From positions 558,001 through 622,000 of the forward strand of contig NC_016623.1 in the NCBI RefSeq assembly GCF_000283655.1: 64,000 nucleotides of DNA, in the 5' to 3' direction. The DNA is from Azospirillum lipoferum 4B (lineage in GTDB: Bacteria > Pseudomonadota > Alphaproteobacteria > Azospirillales > Azospirillaceae). A program made the translations under genes and the position numbers. Below are positions 8,653-18,749 of this stretch, piece after piece. The number at the start of each line of letters is the position of its first letter. Positions within the stretch are counted from its first letter, which is position 1. The notes beneath the pieces are model-generated. The model was given only the letters and a program-made list of their open reading frames with translations, made no database searches and was not told the DNA's origin.

Positions 8653-9327
8653 CTATCCCTTTTCTATTGTTCCGACCGCGCCGCCGATGAAGACCGCGGC
8701 CAGCACGGTGAAGATGTACGCCTGGACGAGGCCCAGCAGCAGTTCCAGCGCCATCAGCGGCACCGGCACGAACAGGCCGGCCAGCGACAGCACGATGGCG
8801 ATGACGAACTCCCCGCTCATCACGTTGCCGAACAGGCGGACCGACAGCGAGAAGGCGCGCGTCAGCTCCGACAGGATGTTCAGCGGCAGCAGCAGCGGGG
8901 TGGGGTGGGCGAAGCCCTTCAGATAGGGCCACAGGCCGCGGCGGCGGATGCCGAGCGCCTGCGAGGCCAGCAGCACGACCAGCGCCAGCGCCGCCGCCGT
9001 TTCCAGAAAGGCGGTCGGCGCCTTCAGCCCCGGCACCAGCCCCGACAGGTTGGCAACCGCCAGATAGAGGAACAGCGTGCCCAGCAGCGGCAGGAAGGGC
9101 GTGGCGTCGGCCTGCATCGTCTCGGCGATCTGGCGGCGCAGGGTCTCCACCACCAGCTCCAGCACGGTCTGGACGCGGCCGGGCCGCTCCACCCGAAGGC
9201 GCCGCGTCGCCAGGGCGGAGCCCAGCGTCATGGCCGCCATCAGTCCCCAGGTGACGACGACCGGCAGCGTGACCGGGACCGGCCCCAGCAGGAAGACAAC
9301 CGGCGTCGTCAGGGGGGACTCGGTCAT
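8653..9327 (-). CDS. atpB: N-ATPase a subunit (ion channel half-sites)
   Basis: This 224-residue membrane stator subunit provides the ion access channels beside the c ring. The signature of the fourth helix, [19 protein letters not shown], contains the essential arginine of the a subunit, and a further long hydrophobic segment ([17 protein letters not shown]) completes the fold. The ATG at 9327 is chosen because it overlaps the atpR stop (ATGA); the longer frame begins inside atpR. It ends with TAG. Confidence 0.95.
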   Translation of the reverse strand: MTESPLTTPVVFLLGPVPVTLPVVVTWGLMAAMTLGSALATRRLRVERPGRVQTVLELVVETLRRQIAETMQADATPFLPLLGTLFLYLAVANLSGLVPGLKAPTAFLETAAALALVVLLASQALGIRRRGLWPYLKGFAHPTPLLLPLNILSELTRAFSLSVRLFGNVMSGEFVIAIVLSLAGLFVPVPLMALELLLGLVQAYIFTVLAAVFIGGAVGTIEKG

Positions 9328-9626
9328 GGCGTTCCCGCCTCCGCCCGCTTTTCGCGCCGGACCACGAGGCTGCGGGCAATCTGGAATCCGGCCAGCATCG
9401 CCAGCAGCGCCTCCGCCCCGCCCCACAGGGCGGCGATGGTGAAGCCGGCGGTGGCGCATGCCAACCGCAGCAGATAGAGCGGAACCGCCCGCCGGATTCC
9501 GCCCGCCACATAGAGCCGGGCGGTCGCCGCCAGACCGCGGAAGAACAGGGTTCCCAACGCCAGCCCTGCCAGCGCCCCTGTCAGGATGGAAAGAACCAGG
9601 ATGGGAAGAAGATGGGGGGCGGTCAT
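9324..9626 (-). CDS. atpR: N-ATPase accessory membrane protein AtpR
   Basis: A 100-residue protein with three predicted membrane helices ([39 protein letters not shown]; a short third around [11 protein letters not shown]). AtpR is diagnostic of N-ATPase operons and absent from ordinary F-ATPases. It is thought to help assembly or stability of the membrane sector. Polar residues in the second helix (R and T) are consistent with contact to the c ring. It begins 4 bp after atpQ and overlaps atpB by 4 bp. Identification rests on size, topology and its exact position in the operon. Confidence 0.88.
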   Translation of the reverse strand: MTAPHLLPILVLSILTGALAGLALGTLFFRGLAATARLYVAGGIRRAVPLYLLRLACATAGFTIAALWGGAEALLAMLAGFQIARSLVVRREKRAEAGTP

Positions 9627-9630
9627 CGCG

Positions 9631-9905
9631 TCAACGCTCCTGCTCGATACGGTTCCAGGCGAGCCATCCGCCGAGCGCCACGCCCGCGAACAGCAGCGCC
9701 GCCGTCCAGAAAATCCCGCCGCCCGCCCGTTCGTCGAGCCAGCGCCCGGCGAACAGGCCGGCCAGCGTCGGCATGATCACCAGCCAGCCCAGCGCCCCGA
9801 TCAGGGCGAGGTTGCGGCCCATCGGCCGTTCGCCCTCGCGGGCCCAGCGCTCCCGCCTTTCGCGATGGCGGCGGACGCTGCCGGGAAGCGGATCCTTGTC
9901 GTCGG

Positions 9906-9909
<4 letters not shown>
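9631..9909 (-). CDS. atpQ: N-ATPase accessory protein AtpQ (AtpI-like)
   Basis: A 92-residue protein with a charged N-terminus (RRHRERRERW) and two membrane helices (LALIGALGWLVIMPTLAGLF; FWTAALLFAGVALGGWLAW). This is the AtpI/AtpQ pattern, in which small membrane proteins assist c-ring assembly. The frame is open for 90 codons further upstream, but that stretch shadows atpC. The ATG at 9909 overlaps the atpC stop (ATGA), fixing the start. The position between atpC and atpR is the standard N-ATPase order. Confidence 0.9.
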
Positions 9910-11893
<1,984 letters not shown>

Positions 11894-11917
11894 CTACATT
11901 ATCGAAGCCCCACCCGG

Positions 11918-11942
11918 CCTTCCCCCGGCGGGCGGGGGAAGG
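11918..11942. repeat. Perfect 10-bp inverted repeat, half-element
   Basis: CCTTCCCCCG (11918-11927) and CGGGGGAAGG (11933-11942) are perfect reverse complements around a 5-base loop. This resembles one arm of the dispersed element seen in full at three other sites. It lies between the N-ATPase and stator operons and could act as a hairpin for read-through control. No T-tract follows on either strand. Confidence 0.6.
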
Positions 11943-12084
11943 GGCGCCTGGATGCTCCCGTGGATTTCTCCCGTGGGGCGGCGCCGTGGGGGGTGGAGGG
12001 CAACGCGTCAACCAGATCGACCACCGGATCCCAGCATAGCCCCCTTCGTTGCGTTGCGGCATTGCGTCAAATCAAACCCTGCCC

Positions 12085-12984
12085 CTATGGAATCGCCCGG
12101 GCTGGCTCCTGTCCCGCCGGGAGTTCATCCGGGAGGCCATCGGCCTGGATCGTGATGGCGACGCGGCGGTTGCGCGCCATCGAGACCGGGTCGGTGCCGG
12201 TGGAGAGCGGCCGGGTGTCGGCGAAGCCCACCGCCGAGAGCCGGTCCGGCGCCAGTCCCAGCTCGATCAGCCGCCGCACCACGCTGGCCGCCCGTCCGCC
12301 CGACAGCTCCCAGTTGGAGGGGAAGCGGCGGTTGCCGATCGGCGTGGAGTCGCTGTGCCCCTCGACCACGATGTCGCCGCGGGTGGCCGCCAGCGTCGGG
12401 GCCAGCCGGCGCAGCAGGCCGTCGCCGCCCGGCGTCAGCTCCGCCTGTCCGGGAGCGAAGAGGATGCCTTCGCCGATGACGATGCCGACCCGGTTCTGCC
12501 GCACGTCGACCGCCACGCTGCGCGGCACGCCCAGACCCGCCAGGGTCTCGCGCCAGCGCTCCGCCACCCGGTCGGGCGCCGTCACCGCCACCTCGCCGTC
12601 GTCCAGGCGCGGCCGCGGATCGGCCGGCACGGCATCGGCTGCCGGCGCAGGCTCGGCTTGCGGCGCCGGTTCGTCGAAGAGCGGCGGGATCGGCAGGGGG
12701 GCGGGAAGCGTGACCGGCTGCGACAATGCCGGAGTTTCCGGTTGCGGCGTGGTCGGCAGCTGGTCCTTCAGGCTGGTGATCGCCAGCAGCATGACGAACA
12801 CCGACAGCAGCAGCGTGACCAGATCGGAGTAGCTGAGCAGCCAGATCTCCTGATCCTCCTCCGCGCCGGCCTGCGGCAGGACGTTGCCCGTCGCGATTCC
12901 GGCCGCCCAGGTCGGGGAGGCGAGATCCTCCGCGTCGTCCGGCGCGAGACCGCCGTTCGCGGGCCTGTCGTCACGAGGTGCCAT
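12085..12984 (-). CDS. motB: MotB-like stator protein with OmpA peptidoglycan-binding domain
   Basis: This 299-residue stator subunit couples ion flow to torque. One membrane helix near residues 48-70 (WLLSYSDLVTLLLSVFVML) contains the ion-binding aspartate D54. A proline/alanine-rich linker (about 75-140) follows. The OmpA-like domain shows VEGHSDSTPIGN, NWELSGGRAASVVRRL and GFADTRPL, with an arginine-rich ARNRRV end. It overlaps the MotA-like gene by 14 bp. Sequence alone does not say whether Na+ or H+ is used, or whether it drives the polar or a lateral flagellum. Confidence 0.92.
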   Translation of the reverse strand: MAPRDDRPANGGLAPDDAEDLASPTWAAGIATGNVLPQAGAEEDQEIWLLSYSDLVTLLLSVFVMLLAITSLKDQLPTTPQPETPALSQPVTLPAPLPIPPLFDEPAPQAEPAPAADAVPADPRPRLDDGEVAVTAPDRVAERWRETLAGLGVPRSVAVDVRQNRVGIVIGEGILFAPGQAELTPGGDGLLRRLAPTLAATRGDIVVEGHSDSTPIGNRRFPSNWELSGGRAASVVRRLIELGLAPDRLSAVGFADTRPLSTGTDPVSMARNRRVAITIQADGLPDELPAGQEPARAIP

Positions 12985-13810
12985 GGAGTTCGTCCCCGCG
13001 CTCGCGCACGAACTCGGCCAGCGCGTCGGCGATCACCGTCGGCGAGCGGCCGAGCCGCACCAGGATGATGCCCTCCAGCAGCACGTTCAGCATCGCCACC
13101 CGCCGGGCGGTGCGCTGTTCCAGCTTGATGGCGATCGGCTTGAAGACGAGGTTGGCCAGCACGACGCCATAGAGCGTCGCAACCAGCGCCACCGACATGT
13201 GCTCTCCCACCTGGGCGATGGTGGCGGTTCCCAGCTGCGCCATCATGCCGATCAGCCCGACCAGCGTCGCCAGAAGCCCGAAGGCGGGCGCCAGCCCGGC
13301 CAGCGTGCGGAACAGGCGGGACTGCACCGATTCCCGCTCGATCAGCTTCTGGATGCGCCAGTTCATCACATGCAGGATGTCGTTGACCGGCGTGCCGTCG
13401 GCGATCAGCTGCAGCCCCAGCCGCAGGAACGGGCTGCCGGCTCTGGTCCCCTGCTCCTCCGCCCGCTGGATCTGGCCGCGCTGGTAGAGCCGGGCGAAGG
13501 TCACCAGCTCCGCGATGTCGGTGGCGATGGACTCGTCGTCGCGGAAGATGGTGCGGAGGGCGGCGAGGGCGGCGCGCAGCTCGCTCGCCCGGAAGGCCAT
13601 CAGGGCGGAAACGGCGATGCCGCCGGCGATGATGACCGCGCCGGTCGGGTTCCACAGAGCCTCCATCCCATGGCCGAGGCCGATGTAGGAGAGGAGGCCG
13701 ACCGCACCCAGAAGGCCGACGGCCGTGGCGTTCAGCAGGCGGGTGGGACGGGAGGACGCCGCAGAGGGGGCGGGCTTGGTGGGCGCTTGGCCGGGCGTTT
13801 GGATGGACAT
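12971..13810 (-). CDS. motA: MotA-like stator protein
   Basis: A 279-residue membrane protein of the MotA/PomA/TolQ-ExbB family, partner of the MotB-like protein. Two N-terminal helices (VGLLGAVGLLSYIG; GAVIIAGGIAVSALMAF) precede a cytoplasmic loop. The family's hallmark third and fourth helices follow (LAGLAPAFGLLATLVGLIGMM with conserved prolines and glycines; MSVALVATLYGVVLANLVF). The charged loop between helices 2 and 3 (RLYQRGQIQRAEEQGTR) would face the rotor protein FliG. A GAAGG Shine-Dalgarno lies 7 bp before the ATG. It is the first gene of a two-gene operon with a candidate promoter just upstream. Confidence 0.92.
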   Translation of the reverse strand: MSIQTPGQAPTKPAPSAASSRPTRLLNATAVGLLGAVGLLSYIGLGHGMEALWNPTGAVIIAGGIAVSALMAFRASELRAALAALRTIFRDDESIATDIAELVTFARLYQRGQIQRAEEQGTRAGSPFLRLGLQLIADGTPVNDILHVMNWRIQKLIERESVQSRLFRTLAGLAPAFGLLATLVGLIGMMAQLGTATIAQVGEHMSVALVATLYGVVLANLVFKPIAIKLEQRTARRVAMLNVLLEGIILVRLGRSPTVIADALAEFVRERGDELHGTS

Positions 13811-13841
13811 CCGACGCCTTCGTCGTTCATTGGTATTTTAT

Positions 13842-13872
13842 TTATTAGGAACCCGTAATGACCGGCTGTCAA
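13842..13872 (-). promoter_or_regulatory. Candidate sigma-70-type promoter of the motAB-like operon
   Basis: On the minus strand TTGACA (13872-13867) is followed after 19 bases by TAATAA (13847-13842), in an unusually AT-rich patch 32 bp before the start codon. The spacing is one or two bases longer than ideal. No sigma-54 or sigma-28 consensus was found nearby. Confidence 0.35.
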
Positions 13873-13916
13873 TCCGGGGGGCGGCGGGTGCGGAGGGTGA
13901 GGTCGGCAAGGCCAGG

Positions 13917-14021
13917 AAGCCCTTCTCGGGATGAGGGGGGCGGGCGGCTGAAAGCCGATGGAAATTGAAAGGCTTGCGTCCCCTCACCCCAACCCCTCTC
14001 CCGCAAGGGGAGAGGGGCTTT
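13917..14021. repeat. Dispersed inverted-repeat element, copy B
   Basis: It begins AAGCCCTTCTC and ends GAGAGGGGCTTT, as copy A does. It has a shortened left arm (about 12 bases missing) and a related core (GGCTGAAAGCC, then GGCTTGC before CCCCTCACCCC). The shared core, not only G/C-rich palindromes, shows that copies A and B descend from one element. It sits between the motA-like start and the convergent end of the EAL-like gene. Confidence 0.75.
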
Positions 14022-14063
14022 CAGGACGATCGGCTCATTGGAAGTGTCGACGTCCTGCGGCGG

Positions 14064-15320
14064 TCAGCCGCGCCCGAACAGGCGGCCGAGCAGGCCGGGG
14101 GGTGGGGGCCGGGTGGGGTCTGCCGTTTCGGATGGGGCAGGCTCCTCCGGTTCCTCCGCCACGGGGCGCGGCACGCTTTCGCTCGGGTGCCAGGGTGCGA
14201 CAGAGGCGGCATCCGCCGCGCGGCCCTGGAACAGGGCGACCCCGGCTGCATGGCCGGTTTCCAGCGCCGCCGGCTCGTCGCAGCGCCAGAGGACCAGCCG
14301 CCCGGCGCCGAAACGCTCTACGGCGGCGGTCAGCAGATCAGCGGCGCCGGAGGCTCCGCGAATCCACTGTGTCTTGATGAAAGCCGGTTCCAGTCCGCCG
14401 AGGTCCAGCCCGGCCAGCGCCGCCAGCGGCACATGGTCCAACGCCACCGCGAAGCCGGCGTCGGCCAACCGTCCGGCCGCCGCGACCACCCGCGCCGGGG
14501 CCAGCGAGAGTTCCCAGCAGGGAAGCTCGGCGGTGATCCGCGTGCGCATCTCAGTCGGAATGGCGCGTGCCAATTCGTCGAAGCCGTCGTCCAGCGCGGT
14601 GGCGGTGTGCAGGTCGATGGCGAAGGGGCGGGGATCGCGGCTGCGGTCGCGGGCGATATGGCGCAACAGCCCGCGGTCGAGCCGCACCGCCACCTCGTGG
14701 CGCAGCCAGGAATCGCGGCGCAGCGACAGGGAAAGCCGCGATTCCAGCTCCTCCAGCGATATGGCCAGTTCGGTGGTGACCACCGCGGGGTGGGCCTCCG
14801 CGAAGGACCAGACCGGCTGTTCGCGGACGATGCTGTCGATGTCGGCGCCGTGCAGGACCCGCTCCACCTCCAGCAGATGGGCAAGCGCCGCGGTCGGCGC
14901 GTGTTGGGCCGCTTCGCGCAGGGCTGCGGTGGCGTCGTCGGGAAACAGGTCGGCGAACAGGCGCTCGCCTTCCGTCGCCATGTCGTAGCGGTCGGTGTGG
15001 AGCGTGCCGAAGCCGTGCGACAACAGGGTGTGCGCCAGCGCTCTGGCCCCGGCGTCGAACAGCGGGGCGGCCTCGGCCGGGGCAAGGATCAGCAGGCGGG
15101 GGCCGGCGAGCCGGAACACCTCGCGCGGCTGGCTGCCCAGCCAGCTTTCCAGATAATGGTCGAGTGTCATGGCGAAACGCGGATCGCCGCCATGTTCGAT
15201 CCCGCGGAGATCGGCCAGCAGCGCCGCCAGCGGTTCCGGCGCCGCCCGCAGGGCCTGCAGGCGTGCCAGAAGCGTATGAGCTGCCGCGTCCGCCATCGCC
15301 CCATGCTCCCGACCGTTCAT
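14064..15320 (-). CDS. Degenerate EAL-domain protein
   Basis: A 418-residue protein whose middle and C-terminal part (about 225-370) follows the EAL phosphodiesterase fold. RDPRPFAIDLHTATALDDGF corresponds to the family's NlSa region. ELPCWEL stands where ELTE is expected, VALDHVPL where DDFG is expected, FIKTQW where KID is expected, and VALFQGRAA where the QGY strand is expected. The metal-binding and catalytic acids are replaced, so c-di-GMP hydrolysis is unlikely; a binding or scaffold role is more plausible. It ends with a proline-rich tail (TRPPPPGLLGRLFGRG). The start may instead be the ATG eight codons in. Family assignment is by eye. Confidence 0.6.
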   Translation of the reverse strand: MNGREHGAMADAAAHTLLARLQALRAAPEPLAALLADLRGIEHGGDPRFAMTLDHYLESWLGSQPREVFRLAGPRLLILAPAEAAPLFDAGARALAHTLLSHGFGTLHTDRYDMATEGERLFADLFPDDATAALREAAQHAPTAALAHLLEVERVLHGADIDSIVREQPVWSFAEAHPAVVTTELAISLEELESRLSLSLRRDSWLRHEVAVRLDRGLLRHIARDRSRDPRPFAIDLHTATALDDGFDELARAIPTEMRTRITAELPCWELSLAPARVVAAAGRLADAGFAVALDHVPLAALAGLDLGGLEPAFIKTQWIRGASGAADLLTAAVERFGAGRLVLWRCDEPAALETGHAAGVALFQGRAADAASVAPWHPSESVPRPVAEEPEEPAPSETADPTRPPPPGLLGRLFGRG

Positions 15321-15384
15321 GGCGGAAGTGTCGCGCCGGGCGGTGCCGGTCGCAAGGGGCGATGACGCCGCGGGACAGATACGA

Positions 15385-16881
15385 TCAGCCCATGATCTCG
15401 AACTTGATGCCCTGGGCGAGCGGCAGAGCGGAGGAGTAGTTCACCGTCGCCGTCTGGCGGCGCATGTAGGCCTTCCAGGCGTCGGAGCCGGATTCGCGGC
15501 CGCCGCCGGTCTCCTTCTCGCCGCCGAAGGCGCCGCCGATCTCCGCACCGCTGGGACCGATGTTGACGTTGGCGATGCCGCAGTCGGACCCGGCGGCCGA
15601 CAGGAAGCGCTCCGTCTCACGGACGTCGGTGGAGAAGATGCAGGAGGACAGGCCCTGCGGCACCGCGTTCTGCAGCGCGATGGCTTCCTCCAGCGTGTCG
15701 TAGGCCAGGACATAGAGGATCGGCGCGAAGGTCTCGTGCCGCACCACCTCGGTCTGGGCCGGCATCTCGACGATGGCCGGGGTGACATAATAGGCGTCGG
15801 GGAAGCGGTCGGTCAGCGTGCGCTCGCCGCCGGTCACCGTGCCGCCCTCGGCCTTCGCCGACTCCAGCGCGCGCTGCATCGCCTTGAAGGCGTCGGCATC
15901 GACCAGCGGACCCATCAGCACGCCGGACTCCAGTGGGCTGCCGATCGACACGGAAGCATAGGCGGCCTTCAGGCGCGGCAGCAGCTGGTCCTTGACCGAG
16001 CGGTGGACGATCAGCCGGCGCAGCGTGGTGCAGCGCTGGCCGCAGGTGCCGACGGCGGAGAACAGGATGGCGCGGAGCGCCATGTCGAGGTCGGCCGACG
16101 GCGCCACGATCATGGCGTTGTTGCCGCCCAGTTCCAGGATCGAGCGGCCGAAACGCTCGGCCACCACCTTGGCGACCTCGCGGCCCATGCGGGTCGAGCC
16201 GGTGGCCGAGACGATGGGGAAGCCCGGATGGGCGACCAGCGCCTCGCCGATCTCACGGCCGCCCTGGACGACCTGGGACAGGTTGGCCGGCGCATCGCCG
16301 AAGCGGGCGACGGCGCGGTCGAAGATCACCTGGCAGGCAGCGGCGGTCAGCGGGGTCTTCTCCGACGGCTTCCAGACGACCGGGTCGCCGCAGACCAGCG
16401 CCAGCGCCGCGTTCCACGACCACACCGCCACCGGGAAGTTGAAGGCGGAGATGACGAGGCAGGGACCGGCCGGGTGCCAGGTCTCGCGCATGGAGTGGCC
16501 CGGACGCTCCGACGCGATGGTCAGGCCGTAGAGCTGGCGCGACAGGCCGACGGCGAAGTCGCAGATGTCGATCATCTCCTGCACTTCGCCCAGGCCTTCC
16601 TGGTAGATCTTGCCGGCTTCCAGCGAAACCAGACGGCCGAGATCCTCCTTGGCGGCGCGCAGCTCCTCGCCCAGCAGGCGGACCAGCTCGCCGCGGCGCG
16701 GCGCCGGCACCGAGCGCCACGCCTCGAAGGCGCGGGCGGCGTTGGCGACGATGTCCGACACCTGCGACGGCGCGGTCTCCGCCACCGTGGCGAGCGTGGC
16801 GCCGTCGACCGGCGACCGGGCGGTGAGCCCGGCTCCGCTGGAGGTCAGGCCGAAACGGGAGAGGATGTCGCTGTGCTGCAC
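15385..16881 (-). CDS. Aldehyde dehydrogenase, ALDH7 (alpha-aminoadipic semialdehyde) type
   Basis: A 498-residue NAD(P)+-dependent aldehyde dehydrogenase. The ALDH7 hallmarks are FNFPVAVWSWN, VWKPSEKTPLT, ILELGGNNAMIV and the catalytic cysteine in GTCGQRCTTLRRL, plus a C-terminal GGEKETGGGRESGSDAWK. Related enzymes oxidise alpha-aminoadipate semialdehyde (piperideine-6-carboxylate) in lysine breakdown or betaine aldehyde-like substrates. The start is taken as GTG at 16881, with AGGAG upstream and alignment to family N-termini. The open frame continues 146 codons further but shadows the upstream gene. It lies 71 bp after the ThDP enzyme, probably in one transcript with a hairpin between them. 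Confidence 0.9.
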   Translation of the reverse strand: MQHSDILSRFGLTSSGAGLTARSPVDGATLATVAETAPSQVSDIVANAARAFEAWRSVPAPRRGELVRLLGEELRAAKEDLGRLVSLEAGKIYQEGLGEVQEMIDICDFAVGLSRQLYGLTIASERPGHSMRETWHPAGPCLVISAFNFPVAVWSWNAALALVCGDPVVWKPSEKTPLTAAACQVIFDRAVARFGDAPANLSQVVQGGREIGEALVAHPGFPIVSATGSTRMGREVAKVVAERFGRSILELGGNNAMIVAPSADLDMALRAILFSAVGTCGQRCTTLRRLIVHRSVKDQLLPRLKAAYASVSIGSPLESGVLMGPLVDADAFKAMQRALESAKAEGGTVTGGERTLTDRFPDAYYVTPAIVEMPAQTEVVRHETFAPILYVLAYDTLEEAIALQNAVPQGLSSCIFSTDVRETERFLSAAGSDCGIANVNIGPSGAEIGGAFGGEKETGGGRESGSDAWKAYMRRQTATVNYSSALPLAQGIKFEIMG

Positions 16882-16913
16882 CGGGGTGGCTCCTTGGGTC
16901 TGTAGAATTCTCC

Positions 16914-16934
16914 CTCTCCCCCCCGGGGAGAGGG
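16914..16934. repeat. Palindromic half-element between ThDP enzyme and aldehyde dehydrogenase genes
   Basis: CCCTCTCCCC (16914-16923) and GGGGAGAGGG (16925-16934) form a perfect inverted repeat with a one-base centre. It matches one arm of the dispersed element. In the transcript it would form a hairpin between the two coding regions and could attenuate or stabilise part of the message. Confidence 0.6.
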
Positions 16935-16952
16935 GATAAAGCGGGGCATCGG

Positions 16953-18623
16953 TTACTTCCCCTTCCCCGCCGCACGGATTTCGGACAGCGTCCGGCTGGG
17001 GGTCAGGGCTTCGGGGTCGAGCTTGATGTGGATGATCGCCGGCAGGCCGGACGCGCGGGCGCGTTCGAAGGCCGGGGCGAACTGGTCGGTGGTCTCCACC
17101 GTCTCGCCATGGCCGCCATAGGCGCGGGCGAAGGCGGCGAAATCCGGGTTCTTCAGCTGCGTGCCGGACACGCGGCCGGGATACTCGCGCTCCTGATGCA
17201 TGCGGATGGTGCCGTACATGCCGTTGTCGACCAGCAGCACGATGACGGCGGCGCCTTCCTGCACGGCGGTGCCGAACTCCAGCCCCGTCATCTGGAAACA
17301 GCCGTCGCCGGCGAAGCACAGCACGTCGCGGGTGCGGTGCTGCAGCTTGGCGGCGATGGCGGCGGGCAGGCCGTAGCCCATCGAGCCGCAGACCGGCGCC
17401 ACCTGGGTGCCGAAGCGGCGGAAGCGGTGGAAGCGGTGGATCCAGGTGGCGTAGTTGCCGGCACCGTTGGTGAAGACGGCGTCAGGCTCCAGCCGCTCGT
17501 CCAGCCAGGCCATGATGCGGCCCATCTGCACGTCGCCGGGGATGGTCTCGGGCGGGGTGCTCCAGGCCTCGTAGGCGGCATGGGCGGCTTCGGCACGGGC
17601 GGCCCAGCCGGGCTTCGCCGTCACGGGCATGCCGGCCGTCGCGTCGAGGAAGGCGGCCGGCGTGGCGACCATGCCGAGGGTCGGGCGATAGACGCGGCCG
17701 ATCTCCTCCGCGCCGGGGTGGATGTGGACCACCGCCTTGCCCCCAATCTTCTGGGGATCGGGGATGCCCAGCAGGTCGTAAGCTTGCGACGGCACCTCGG
17801 AGAAGCGGTCGCCCAGCAGGATCAGCAGGTCGCTGTCCTTGACCAGCGCCGTCAGCTTCGGGTTGATGCCCAGCCCGATGTCGCCGGCATAGAGGGGGTG
17901 GCAATGGTCGAACAGCATCTGGCGGCGGAAGGTGACCGCCACCGGCAGCGACAGCCTTTCCGCGAAGACTTGCAGCGCCGCAACCGACTCCTCGGTCCAG
18001 CGGGAGCCGCCGACGACCAGAAGCGGCTTTTCCGCCTTGCCCAGCAGGTCGCCGAAGGCCGCCAGCTGGGCCGGGGTGGGGGCGCTGTCGACCGGCTCCG
18101 CCCGCGGGGCTGCCGCGACGTCGGCGGTTTCGGTCAGCGTGTCTTCCGGCAGGGCCAGTACCACCGGGCCGGGCCGGCCGGACATCGCGGTGTGGAAGGC
18201 GCGGGAGATCATCTCCGGCACGCGGTCGGCGCTGTCGATCTCGGCGACCCATTTGCACATGCCGCCGAACAGCTTGCCGTAATCGACCTCCTGGAAGGCG
18301 TCGCGGCCGCGCATGCCGCGCTCGATCTGGCCGACCAGCACGACCAGCGGGGTTTCGTCCTGCTGGGCGACATGGATGCCGGAGGCGGCGTTGGTGGCGC
18401 CGGGGCCGCGGGTGACGAGGCAGACGCCGGGACGGCCGGTCAGCTTCGCCTGCGCCTCCGCCATCATCGCAGCACCGCCCTCATGGCGGGCGACGACCAT
18501 TTCGATGGGGCTGTCGTGCAGGGCGTCCAGCACGGCGAGATAGCTCTCGCCCGGCACGCCGAACACCCGCCGCACGCCCTGCGCCTCCAGCGCTTCGACG
18601 ATCAACTGACCACCGGTCTTCAT
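16953..18623 (-). CDS. Thiamine-diphosphate-dependent enzyme, acetolactate synthase-like
   Basis: A 556-residue ThDP enzyme of the large acetolactate synthase/2-oxo acid decarboxylase family. The activating glutamate is in RRVFGVPGESYLAVL. The ThDP-binding motif runs from GDGCFQMTGLEF to LLVDNGMYGTI. The central FAD/DHS-like domain (KPLLVVGGSRW) is intact. No acetolactate synthase small subunit follows, so a catabolic decarboxylase or ligase is more likely than valine/isoleucine synthesis. The ATG at 18623 is chosen because the longer frame only shadows the divergent lysR gene. An aldehyde dehydrogenase downstream suggests decarboxylation to an aldehyde followed by oxidation (inference). Confidence 0.85.
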   Translation of the reverse strand: MKTGGQLIVEALEAQGVRRVFGVPGESYLAVLDALHDSPIEMVVARHEGGAAMMAEAQAKLTGRPGVCLVTRGPGATNAASGIHVAQQDETPLVVLVGQIERGMRGRDAFQEVDYGKLFGGMCKWVAEIDSADRVPEMISRAFHTAMSGRPGPVVLALPEDTLTETADVAAAPRAEPVDSAPTPAQLAAFGDLLGKAEKPLLVVGGSRWTEESVAALQVFAERLSLPVAVTFRRQMLFDHCHPLYAGDIGLGINPKLTALVKDSDLLILLGDRFSEVPSQAYDLLGIPDPQKIGGKAVVHIHPGAEEIGRVYRPTLGMVATPAAFLDATAGMPVTAKPGWAARAEAAHAAYEAWSTPPETIPGDVQMGRIMAWLDERLEPDAVFTNGAGNYATWIHRFHRFRRFGTQVAPVCGSMGYGLPAAIAAKLQHRTRDVLCFAGDGCFQMTGLEFGTAVQEGAAVIVLLVDNGMYGTIRMHQEREYPGRVSGTQLKNPDFAAFARAYGGHGETVETTDQFAPAFERARASGLPAIIHIKLDPEALTPSRTLSEIRAAGKGK

Positions 18624-18749
18624 CGCGATGCCGCCCCGCCTGCCTGTGGGAATAATCCGGATCTCCAGGATACCGACCGTGCCGTGCCGCGCGCCAGGGT
18701 GCAAACGACATTCTTTCCACAGGTCATGAGCTTTGGTAATGAAGCGGTC

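Noticed and set aside
17028-18725. Plus-strand open frame of several hundred codons opposite the ThDP enzyme gene, in frame with lysR
   Set aside because: It lies antisense to a clear ThDP enzyme, is Gly/Ala/Arg-rich without family motifs, and only the part from 18750 is a real regulator. High GC content leaves long antisense frames open throughout this window.
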